DNA of 18,962 nucleotides. Source: DASYUM01 sp036001225 (GTDB lineage Bacteria; Methylomirabilota; Methylomirabilia; Rokubacteriales; DASRDR01). The stretch is from NCBI GenBank assembly GCA_036001225.1, contig DASYUM010000201.1:1-18962 (forward strand). Reading direction: 5' to 3'. The position numbers were made by a program, and so were the translations under genes. This document shows positions 7,062 through 14,161 of the stretch, in pieces (within the stretch, counting starts at the first letter, position 1; every line of letters starts with the position of its first letter). Below the pieces are notes generated by a model that saw only the letters and a list, made by a program, of their open reading frames with translations, had not been told where the DNA came from and searched no databases.

Positions 7062-7526
7062 CTAGTTCCGGCTGTAGATCTCCTTCATCCGGCTCATGTA
7101 GGAGGTGAGGGCCTCCTGGATCTCCTTGCCCGTCCGCTCGGTGGACGCTTGCAGCCGCTCGGCGCTGCGGGTCACGGCCTGGGCATTGGCCTCCAGGAAC
7201 CGGAACCACTTCTGGGTCCCGTCCACCGCGGTCAGCAGCCCCTTCTGGTACCAGCTGAAGGGATCGCTCTGCAGCTCCTCGACCGTCGGGTACGGGGCCG
7301 TGGCTGCCGGCTGGGCGCCGCGCGCGGCCTCGACGGCGGCCGACTGCAGCTCGGCGTACGCGCGCATGCTCTCCTTGGCGGTGGCCACCGACAGGTCCAC
7401 GAAGCCCTGCAGGACCCGCTGGTTGGTCTGAGCGAAGGCGGAGTACGCCTCCAGGGCCTTGGACTGCATCTCGCTGAACAACTCGGAGCCCGTCGGGGCC
7501 TGGGGATCGATCTGGGACTTCGGCAT
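7062..7526 (-). CDS. Phasin family protein (PHA granule-associated)
   Basis: This 154-residue protein is mostly helical, with no Cys and no enzyme motif. It has a phasin-type N-terminal half (SELFSEMQSKALEAYSAFAQ, then LQGFVDLSVATAKESMRAYAEL at about 39-60), a Pro-containing hinge near 76-82, and a helical C-terminal half ending TSYMSRMKEIYSRN. Phasins coat PHA granules and control their size. The ATG at 7526 has AGAGGAG a few bases upstream and is preferred over the longer frame, which would read through the promoter. It lies beside phaR and near phaC, and its upstream region carries a putative promoter with an embedded dyad, the expected target of PhaR. Confidence 0.8.
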   Translation of the reverse strand: MPKSQIDPQAPTGSELFSEMQSKALEAYSAFAQTNQRVLQGFVDLSVATAKESMRAYAELQSAAVEAARGAQPAATAPYPTVEELQSDPFSWYQKGLLTAVDGTQKWFRFLEANAQAVTRSAERLQASTERTGKEIQEALTSYMSRMKEIYSRN

Positions 7527-7622
7527 CGTGCGTCTCCTCTGGCCGCTCGGCGCCGGGGTGGCATCTCGGCGGCGGTTTCGGGTGTTTCTGGCTGGGGCGG
7601 GGCCGCGGTGCTTCACGCCGTG

Positions 7623-7651
7623 AGAATAACACGCTGCGTCATAGCGGGCAA
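7623..7651 (-). promoter_or_regulatory. Putative phasin promoter
   Basis: On the minus strand, TTGCCC (7651-7646) and TATTCT (7628-7623) are separated by 17 bp, each with four consensus matches. The spacer plus -10 reads ATGACGCAGCGTGTTATTCT, 16 of 20 identical to the phaR promoter, including the TTGC start of the -35. Transcription would begin near 7616, giving a leader of about 90 nt. Confidence 0.5.
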
Positions 7652-7673
7652 GCCGAATTACGCAGCGCGTTAT
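7626..7673. promoter_or_regulatory. Candidate PhaR operator: large inverted repeat in the phasin/acyl-CoA ligase intergenic region
   Basis: ATAACACGCTGCGT (7626-7639) and ACGCAGCGCGTTAT (7660-7673) are inverted copies with one mismatch in 14, separated by 20 bp. The left arm lies within the putative phasin promoter; the right arm points toward the acyl-CoA ligase gene at 7731. The core of the left arm, ACGCAGCGT on the minus strand, is itself a 9-bp palindrome. PhaR sites are described as TGC/GCA-rich, which fits. Recognition by PhaR is inferred from position and from the related copy upstream of phaR. Confidence 0.55.
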
Positions 7674-7730
7674 CCCGGGTTCGCGGCTTGAGATAAGGCT
7701 AATCACGACAGGAGCTTAGGGGGTGTGGGT

Positions 7731-9539
7731 ATGGCAGAAAATACGCTCGGGCAGATGTTCTGGGAGCGGGTCAGCCGGTACGGCGATCGGCCTGCCCAGC
7801 TCGTCAAGGTGGGCGGGAAGTGGACCGAGGTCTCCTGGCGCGCGCTCGGTCAGGAGGTCCGGGAGGTGGCCCTCGGGCTCATCGCCCTCGGCCGCCAGCG
7901 TGGCGACACCGTCGGGCTGCTCTCCCAGAGCCGCGCCGAGTGGGTCCGCGCCGACTTCGCGATCTTCTCGGCCGGCGGGGTGACGATCCCGATCTATCCG
8001 AGCTACCCGCCCGATGCGATCGCCTACATCCTCAACGACTCCGGTGCCCGGACACTCTTCGTCGAGGACGTCGGCCAACTCGACAAAGCGCTCCAGGCGT
8101 CGAAGCAGGCGACCCGCCTGGACTCCATCGTCCTCATCCAGGGACAGGCCCCGAGCGGGGCCGGCGGGAAAAACCTCCGGGTCGTGGACTGGGCGGGCCT
8201 CCGCGGGCTCGGCCGCGGCGCCGGGACGGAGGCCGAGCGGACGCTCGCCGATCGGCTCGCCGCCGGGTCGGCCGAGGACGTCGCCACCCTCGTCTACACG
8301 TCCGGCACGACCGGCCACCCCAAGGGCGTGGTCCAGAGCCACGGCAACCACCTGGCTGCCCTGCGCGCGGCGGCCGAGGTCATCGAGCTCGAGGGCGAGT
8401 CGATCGTCCACCTGCTGTTCCTGCCGCTGGCCCACTCGTTCGCGCGGCACGAGGGCTTCATCGGAGTCTATCGGGGCTTCACCACCGCGTTCGCGGAGGG
8501 GCTCGAGCAGCTCTCGGACAACCTCAAGGAGGTCCGACCGCACTTCATCTGCAGCGTGCCCCGCGTCTTCGAGAAGGTCTATGCCAAGGTCCTGGCCGGC
8601 GTCGAGGGGGGCTCCCCGGCCAAGAAGAAGATCTTCTACTGGGCGCTCGGGGTGGGCCGGGAGGTGAGCCGCCTCACCCGCGAGGGCCGACCGCTTCCGC
8701 TCTCGCTCCGGCTCCAGCACGCCCTCGCCCACAAGCTGGTGTTCGCCAAGCTCCACGCGGCGCTCGGCGGTCGCCTCCAGTTCTGCGTGTCGGGGGGCGC
8801 ACCCCTCGCCCGCGAGATCGCCGAGTTCTTCCACGCGGTGGGCATCCTGATCCTCGAGGGCTACGGCCTGACCGAGACCTGCCCCATCCTTTCCGTCAAC
8901 CGCCGGCGCCGCTACAAGTTCGGCACGGTCGGGCAGGCGTTCCCCGGGGTCGAGCTGCGCATCGCCGAGGACGGCGAGATCATGGCCCGGGGGCCCAACA
9001 TCGCCAAAGGTTACTACCGCAAGCCGGAGGAGACGGCCGAGGTGTTCAAGCCCGACGGCTGGTTCCACACCGGGGACATCGGCGAGCTGGATTCCGAAGG
9101 CTTCCTCCGCATCACCGATCGAAAGAAGGACCTCATCAAGACCGCCGGGGGCAGCTACGTCGCCCCCCAGCATATCGAGAACCTGCTCAAGGCCGACCCC
9201 TTCGTCAGCCAGGCGATGGTCTACGGCGACCGGCGGCCATACCCGGTGGCGCTCATCACCGTGAGCCCCGACGAGATCCGGAAGTTCGCCCGGAACGCCG
9301 GCCTCGGCGACAAGCCGCTGGCCGAGCTGGCGCGGAACCCCGCCGTCGTCGAGCGAGTCCACCGCACGGTGGACCAGGTCAACGACAAGCTCGCCTCCTA
9401 CGCGCGGCTCAAGCGGTTCGCGGTGCTGCCGGCCGACTTCACCCAGGAGGGCGGTGAGCTCACGCCCACTCTGAAGGTCAAGCGCAAGGTCGTCAGCACG
9501 AACTACGCCGACTTGATCGAGTCGCTCTACCAGAGCTGA
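7731..9539 (+). CDS. Long-chain acyl-CoA synthetase (AMP-forming ligase)
   Basis: This 602-residue ANL-superfamily enzyme activates fatty acids with ATP and CoA. Visible core motifs are YTSGTTGHPKG at 189-199 (P-loop-like), FLPLAHSFAR near 230-239, GYGLTET at 377-383, WFHTGDI at 444-450, ITDRKKDLIKTAGGSYVAPQHIE at 461-483 and TPTLKVKRK near the C-terminus with the probable catalytic Lys582. The length of about 600 aa and the 'APQHIE' and 'TPTLKVKR' signatures fit long-chain ligases of the FadD15/bubblegum type rather than acetyl-CoA synthetases. The ATG at 7731 has AGGGGG 7 nt upstream; an in-frame GTG at 7725 is possible. It heads a run of genes ending at 13806 and starts just past the putative PhaR dyad. 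Confidence 0.9.
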   Translation: MAENTLGQMFWERVSRYGDRPAQLVKVGGKWTEVSWRALGQEVREVALGLIALGRQRGDTVGLLSQSRAEWVRADFAIFSAGGVTIPIYPSYPPDAIAYILNDSGARTLFVEDVGQLDKALQASKQATRLDSIVLIQGQAPSGAGGKNLRVVDWAGLRGLGRGAGTEAERTLADRLAAGSAEDVATLVYTSGTTGHPKGVVQSHGNHLAALRAAAEVIELEGESIVHLLFLPLAHSFARHEGFIGVYRGFTTAFAEGLEQLSDNLKEVRPHFICSVPRVFEKVYAKVLAGVEGGSPAKKKIFYWALGVGREVSRLTREGRPLPLSLRLQHALAHKLVFAKLHAALGGRLQFCVSGGAPLAREIAEFFHAVGILILEGYGLTETCPILSVNRRRRYKFGTVGQAFPGVELRIAEDGEIMARGPNIAKGYYRKPEETAEVFKPDGWFHTGDIGELDSEGFLRITDRKKDLIKTAGGSYVAPQHIENLLKADPFVSQAMVYGDRRPYPVALITVSPDEIRKFARNAGLGDKPLAELARNPAVVERVHRTVDQVNDKLASYARLKRFAVLPADFTQEGGELTPTLKVKRKVVSTNYADLIESLYQS

Positions 9540-9554
9540 ACCGAGGCGGATCCG

Positions 9555-10322
9555 GTGTCGGTGTTCGACCAGCTCCGGCTCGACGGGCGCGTGGCGATCG
9601 TCACCGGCGCCAGCCGCGGGCTGGGGCGCGCCGCGGCGCTCGCCCTGGCCGAGGCCGGAGCCGACCTGGCGCTCCTGGCCCGGTCGAAGGCCGACCTCGA
9701 GGCGACGGCCGCCGCCGCCGAGGCCGCTGGCCGCCGGGCGCTGGTCTTGCCGACCGACGTGACGGCGCCGCCCGAGGTGGAGGCGGCGGTGCGCGCGACG
9801 CTCGACCACTTCGGGCGCCTCGATGTGCTGGTCAACAACTCGGGAATCGCGGTGGTGAAACCGCTCGTCGAAACCAGCGACGCCGAGTGGCGAGCCATCC
9901 TCGACACCAACCTGACCGGCGCGTTCGCGCTCTGCCGGGCGGTGGGGCCGACGCTGATCGCCCAGCGGCGGGGCAAGGTCGTCAACGTGGCTTCGGTGCT
10001 CGGGGCCCACGGGCTCTCCGGCTACACCGCCTACAGCGCCTCCAAGGGCGGGATCATCGCGCTCACCCGGACGCTGGCCGTCGAGTGGGCCCGGTACAAC
10101 GTCCAGGTCAACGCCATCGCCCCCGGCTGGTTTCTCACCCCCATGAACGCCGAGGCCTTCGCCGACCAGCGAATCCGCGACCGGCTCCTCCGTGAGGTGC
10201 CGGCCCGGCGGCTCGGTCGGCCGGAGGAGCTGGGGCCCCTGGTCGTGTACCTCGCCTCCGCCGCCTCCGACTTCATGACCGGGGAAGTGGTCTTCCTCGA
10301 CGGAGGCCAACAGGCCGGGTGA
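9555..10322 (+). CDS. Short-chain dehydrogenase/reductase
   Basis: This 255-residue classical SDR has the TGASRGLG cofactor loop (17-24), NNSG (94-97), Asn119, Ser147, Tyr160 and Lys164, and the C-terminal FLDGGQQAG. It oxidises or reduces an alcohol/ketone using NAD(P). The gluconate 5-dehydrogenase-like or FabG-like sequence does not fix the substrate, though the neighbours suggest an acyl-CoA or hydroxy acid. The GTG at 9555 follows GAGGCGG by 5 bases; a second in-frame GTG at 9561 is a minor alternative. The gene is 15 bp after the acyl-CoA ligase and overlaps the next gene at GTGA. Confidence 0.88.
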   Translation: MSVFDQLRLDGRVAIVTGASRGLGRAAALALAEAGADLALLARSKADLEATAAAAEAAGRRALVLPTDVTAPPEVEAAVRATLDHFGRLDVLVNNSGIAVVKPLVETSDAEWRAILDTNLTGAFALCRAVGPTLIAQRRGKVVNVASVLGAHGLSGYTAYSASKGGIIALTRTLAVEWARYNVQVNAIAPGWFLTPMNAEAFADQRIRDRLLREVPARRLGRPEELGPLVVYLASAASDFMTGEVVFLDGGQQAG

Positions 10323-12784
10323 GCACCCACGGGCCGCGCCACGGGCCGCTGGGCGGCTATCGGGCGCTCGACTTGACGGATCACCGCGGTGCGCTCGCCG
10401 GCCGTATCCTCGCCGACCTCGGGGTGGACGTGGTGAAGGTCGAGCCGCCCGGGGGCGAGCCTGCCCGGCTGACGCCGCCGTTCGTCGCCGACCGGCCGGG
10501 GCCGACGCGGAGCCTCGCCTGGCTCCCGGCCAACCTCGGCAAGCGCAGCGTCGCCGTCGACCTCGACACCGAGGATGGGCAGGCCGCGTTCCGGCGGCTG
10601 GCCGCCCGCGCGGACTTCGTCCTCGAGTCGTTTGCCCCCGGCGACCTCGCCGCCCGCGGCCTGGGGTGGGACGCGCTCCACCGCGCGCACCCCGGGCTCG
10701 TCCTCACCTCCATCACCGCCTTCGGCCAGACAGGCCCGCGCGCCGGGTGGAAGGCAACGGACCTCACCCTCATGGCGCTGGGCGGCCCCGCCTTCGTCTG
10801 CGGGGACCGAGATCGCCCGCCGCTCCGGATCGGCGTGCCGCAGGCCTGGTCCCTGGCGGCGGCGGAAGCGGTCGTCGCGACCCTGATCGCGCACCACTGG
10901 CGCGCGCGCACCGGCGTCGGCCAGTGGGTAGACGTGGCCGCCCAGGGTCCGATCGTCCGCACGCTGATGAGCGAAACGGGCTTCCCGCTGCTCCACGACG
11001 GCTTCTTCCCGCTCCGCGACGGCCCCAACGCGACGTTCGTCGGCCTCCGCCGGCGCGTCATCTTTGCCGTCAAGGACGGCCACGTCGCCGCCGTCATGTC
11101 GGGAGGACCGGTCGGCGCCGCCTCGCTGAGGGCGCTGGTCACGTGGATGGAGGAGGAGGGCGAGGCGCCCCCGGTGCTGCGAGACAAGGCATGGGAGGCC
11201 TGGGACTACGCCGGGCTCCGCGCGCTCGGGCCGGCGGCGGCGCAGGCCGAATTCGACGAGGTCGAGGCGGCGGTGGCGGCGTTCTTCGCGCGCCGCACGA
11301 AGCAGGGCCTCTACGAGGAGGCGCTGCGGCGCCGCGTCATGCTGGCCCCCGTCTCCGAACCGCGGGACCTCCTCGAAAACGCCCAGCTCCTGGCCCGCGA
11401 GTTCCTGATCCCGGTGGAGCAGCCGGGCCTGGGAACCGTCACGGTGCCCGGCCCGTTCGCCCGCTTCTCGACGACGCCGATCGGCGTCCGGCCCGCCCCC
11501 GAGCCCGGCCAGCATACCGCGGCCGTGCTGGACGAGCGGCCGGCGCCCCGGGCGTCGGTGCCCGATCCGGTGTCGCCGCCGGCCCCCCTCGCCGGCGTCC
11601 GCGTGGTGGATTTCACCTGGGCGGCGGCTGGGCCGCTCGCCACCCGCTACCTCGCGACGTTCGGGGCCGAGGTGATCCGGATCGAGTCCGCTCGCCATCC
11701 GGATCCGCTGCGGAACCTGGCCCCGTGGCGGGACGGCCAGCCGGGGCTGGACCGGAGTCACCTCTGGGTCAACTACAATGCGAGCAAGCTCGGCGTGACC
11801 CTGAACCTCGACACCGCCGAGGGTCGCGGCCTCGCCCGCCGGCTGATCCGGCGGGCCGACGTGGTCGCCGAGGCCTTCACGCCGGGCGTCATGGCGCGCT
11901 GGGGTCTCGACTACGCGAGCGTGGCCCATGAGCAGCCGGAGCTGGTCATGCTCTCGACCTGCCAGCAGGGCCAGACCGGGCCTCACGCCCGCTACCCCGG
12001 CTACGGGACGATCATGGCCGGCCTGGCCGGTTTCTACGCGGTCACCGGCTGGCCCGACCGGGAGCCGGCGATGATCTACGGCGCGTACACGGACTTCGTC
12101 GCCTGCACGTTTGGCGCCGCGGCACTCCTGGCGGCCCTGGACCATCGCCGCCGCACCGGCCGCGGGCAGTGGATCGACCTCTCCCAGCTCGAGGCCGGTC
12201 TCCAGTTCCTCGCGCCCGCCCTGCTCGAGGAGGCCGTGAACGGCCGGGCGTGGGGCCGGCGCGGCAACGAGGATGTCCAGGCCTTTCCTCACGGGACGTA
12301 CCGCTGCGCCGGGGACCAGCGGTGGGTCGCGCTCGCGGTGACGACAGAGGCGGAATGGCAAGCGCTGGCCGGGCTCATCGGTCAGCCCGACTGGGCCGGC
12401 GATCCGGCGCTCGCCACGCTGGCCGGGCGCCGGGAGCACGCGGGCGCCCTCGAGGCCGCGATCACGGTGTGGACCGGACAGCGGAGTGCGGAGGCGGCGG
12501 CCGAGGCGCTGCAGGCGTCGGGGATCCCGGCCGGGGCTGTCGCCTCCTGCGCCGACCTCCACGCGGATCCCCAGCTCGACCACCTCGGCTTCTTCCTCCC
12601 CGTCGATCACCCGGTCATGGGTCGGGTCCGGATCGAAGGCCACGGGTTTCGGCTGCCCGCCTGCCCCGCGGCCTGGCGGTCGGCGCCGACCTGGGGCGAG
12701 CACACCGAGCGGGTTTTCACCGAGTGGCTGGGCCTGGCGCGCGCCGACATCGACCGACTCCGCGCCGAGAAGGTGCTGTGGTGA
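10319..12784 (+). CDS. Fused double-domain family III CoA-transferase (CaiB/BaiF x2)
   Basis: This 821-residue protein is about twice the family length. Domain 1 spans about 10-400 (GYRALDLTD...ILADLGVDVVKVEPPGGEPARL; GVGQWVDVA at 199-207). A Pro/Ala-rich linker spans about 401-424. Domain 2 spans 424-815 (GVRVVDFTWAAAGPLATRYLATFGAEVIRIE; GRGQWIDLS at 614-622). Aligning both on GQW, domain 2 has the catalytic Asp592 (YGAYTD), but domain 1 has Trp177 (GVPQAW) there. Family III enzymes are interlocked dimers, so the fusion could form a pseudo-heterodimer with one active site set. GTGA overlap with the SDR and TGATG with the dehydrogenase indicate coupled translation. The reading frame is continuous, with conserved motifs in both halves, so the fusion is not obviously an error. 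Confidence 0.88.
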   Translation: MSTHGPRHGPLGGYRALDLTDHRGALAGRILADLGVDVVKVEPPGGEPARLTPPFVADRPGPTRSLAWLPANLGKRSVAVDLDTEDGQAAFRRLAARADFVLESFAPGDLAARGLGWDALHRAHPGLVLTSITAFGQTGPRAGWKATDLTLMALGGPAFVCGDRDRPPLRIGVPQAWSLAAAEAVVATLIAHHWRARTGVGQWVDVAAQGPIVRTLMSETGFPLLHDGFFPLRDGPNATFVGLRRRVIFAVKDGHVAAVMSGGPVGAASLRALVTWMEEEGEAPPVLRDKAWEAWDYAGLRALGPAAAQAEFDEVEAAVAAFFARRTKQGLYEEALRRRVMLAPVSEPRDLLENAQLLAREFLIPVEQPGLGTVTVPGPFARFSTTPIGVRPAPEPGQHTAAVLDERPAPRASVPDPVSPPAPLAGVRVVDFTWAAAGPLATRYLATFGAEVIRIESARHPDPLRNLAPWRDGQPGLDRSHLWVNYNASKLGVTLNLDTAEGRGLARRLIRRADVVAEAFTPGVMARWGLDYASVAHEQPELVMLSTCQQGQTGPHARYPGYGTIMAGLAGFYAVTGWPDREPAMIYGAYTDFVACTFGAAALLAALDHRRRTGRGQWIDLSQLEAGLQFLAPALLEEAVNGRAWGRRGNEDVQAFPHGTYRCAGDQRWVALAVTTEAEWQALAGLIGQPDWAGDPALATLAGRREHAGALEAAITVWTGQRSAEAAAEALQASGIPAGAVASCADLHADPQLDHLGFFLPVDHPVMGRVRIEGHGFRLPACPAAWRSAPTWGEHTERVFTEWLGLARADIDRLRAEKVLW

Positions 12785-13806
12785 TGCGGGCGGCCGTTCT
12801 CCGGGGACCCCGCCAACTGCGGGTCGAGCAGGTCGCGCCGCCGACCCCGGGCCCCGGCGAGGCGCTCGTGCGCGTCGCGGCGGCCGGGATTTGCGGGACG
12901 GACTACCGCATCTGGACCGGCGAGCGACCGGTGCGGTACCCGCTCACCCCGGGCCACGAGTTCGTGGGCGACGTGGCCGCGGTCGGCCCCGGCGTAGAGC
13001 GGATCCGGCCGGGTCAGCGGGTGGCGATCGAGCCGAACTGGGGCTGCGGCGATTGTGACCTCTGCCGCGAGGGGAGGGCGAACCTCTGCCTGGCGCGGAC
13101 CGCGGTCGGGATCGACCGGGCCGGCGGCTTCGCCGAGCTGGCCGTGTTGCCCGAGCGCGCGTGCTGGCCGGCGCCGCCGGAGCTGTCGGACGAGCGGCTG
13201 CTCCTCACCGAGCCGCTGGCGGTCGTCGTCCGCGCGGTCGGACGGGCCGCGCCCCGGGCGGGGGAGAGCGCGGCCGTGGTCGGGGCCGGGACGCTCGGAC
13301 TGCTCGCTCTCCAGCTCCTCCGCGCCCGCGGCTGTCGGGTCCTGGTGGTGAGCCGGAGCGATCGCCGGCTCGGGCTCGCGGTCACGCTGGGGGCCGACGC
13401 GACGGTCGCGCTGGACGCCGGCGACGCGGTGGCGGCGGCCCGGACGTTCTCGGGCCGTGACGGGGTGGACCTGGTCGTCGAGACCGCGGGCACGGCGGCG
13501 GCGGTCGAGCTGGTGCTGGGGCAGGCGGGCGTCGTCCGGCCCGGTGGGCGCGTCGTCCTCACCGGCCTTCCCCACGAGCCGGCGCGGATCGAGGTCTTCC
13601 AGCTCGTCCGCCGCGAGATCGACGTTCGCGGATCCATGATCTACCAGGGAGAGTTCCGGGAGGCGCTCGCGCTGCTGGCGCAGGGTGCCATCGAGGTCTC
13701 CCCGCTGGTGACCCACCGCTTCCCGCTCGAGCGCCTGGAGGACGCGCTCGCCACCCACCGGCGGCCGGAGGCGATCAAGGTGGCGGTACTGCCGCAGTCC
13801 CGATGA
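12784..13806 (+). CDS. Zinc-dependent medium-chain alcohol dehydrogenase
   Basis: This 340-residue MDR-family protein resembles threonine/sorbitol dehydrogenases. Catalytic zinc ligands are Cys37 (GICGTD), His58-Glu59 (GHE) and probably Glu143 (TEPLA). The structural zinc loop is complete with Cys88, Cys91, Cys94 and Cys102. The nucleotide-binding loop is VVGAGTLGLL (165-174). It oxidises a secondary or polyol-type alcohol with NAD(P); the substrate is unknown. The ATG at 12784 overlaps the preceding stop (TGATG); an in-frame GTG lies directly before it at 12781. Its stop overlaps the ClpS-like gene. Placement with CoA-transferase, SDR and acyl-CoA ligase suggests one catabolic pathway. Confidence 0.9.
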   Translation: MRAAVLRGPRQLRVEQVAPPTPGPGEALVRVAAAGICGTDYRIWTGERPVRYPLTPGHEFVGDVAAVGPGVERIRPGQRVAIEPNWGCGDCDLCREGRANLCLARTAVGIDRAGGFAELAVLPERACWPAPPELSDERLLLTEPLAVVVRAVGRAAPRAGESAAVVGAGTLGLLALQLLRARGCRVLVVSRSDRRLGLAVTLGADATVALDAGDAVAAARTFSGRDGVDLVVETAGTAAAVELVLGQAGVVRPGGRVVLTGLPHEPARIEVFQLVRREIDVRGSMIYQGEFREALALLAQGAIEVSPLVTHRFPLERLEDALATHRRPEAIKVAVLPQSR

Positions 13807-14117
13807 GCCGCCCGGGGCGGCCTGGCACGACGGAGACCGAGACCCGGCCGGTTACCGAGGAAGTGACCGATCAGACGACGGCGCTCCCCCCGCCCTGGAT
13901 CACGTATCTCTGGAACTGCGACTGCCACACGTTCGAACAGGTCGCCAACCAGCTCGTCAAGGCGATCGGGTGTTCCTACGACGAGGGGATGGCGCTCGCC
14001 CGGCGGGTCCATACCGAGGGGAAGGCGGCCGTGCGAATCGGTCCCAAGCGGGAGTGCGAGCGGGTGGCGCGGATCCTCGCCGAGATCGGGCTCCAGGTGA
14101 CGGTGGTCGAGGCGTGA
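13803..14117 (+). CDS. ClpS-like adaptor domain protein (divergent)
   Basis: This 104-residue protein has a flexible N-terminus of about 30 residues, then a ClpS-type domain: WITYLWNCDCHTFEQVANQL at 32-51, then ALARRVHTEGKA at 64-75, and VARILAEIGLQVTVVE at the end. ClpS delivers N-degron proteins to ClpAP. The VHxxGKA block with His70 (equivalent to E. coli H66) and Asn38 (equivalent to N34) is retained. The usual NDD.TPM loop reads NCDCHTF, replacing the pocket Asp35 with Cys39 and the gatekeeper Met40 with Phe44. No clpA gene is in the window. The ATG overlaps the preceding stop (ATGA). It may be a specialised adaptor or a ClpS-fold protein with another job. Confidence 0.65.
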   Translation: MSRPGRPGTTETETRPVTEEVTDQTTALPPPWITYLWNCDCHTFEQVANQLVKAIGCSYDEGMALARRVHTEGKAAVRIGPKRECERVARILAEIGLQVTVVEA

Positions 14118-14161
14118 GGCGCCGCCAAATACCGGGGCGCCGCCCGGCGTCCAAGCGCGTG

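Noticed and set aside
7716..10310. 864-residue open frame on the minus strand opposite the acyl-CoA ligase and SDR
   Set aside because: It is the antisense of two well-supported genes. Its composition (Asp, Glu, Gly, Arg, Val, Leu repeats) is what high GC in the third codon position produces; no domain motif is visible.
10031..12703. 890-residue open frame on the minus strand opposite the fused CoA-transferase
   Set aside because: Shadow frame: no recognisable motif, low-complexity composition, and the plus-strand protein has two complete conserved domains.
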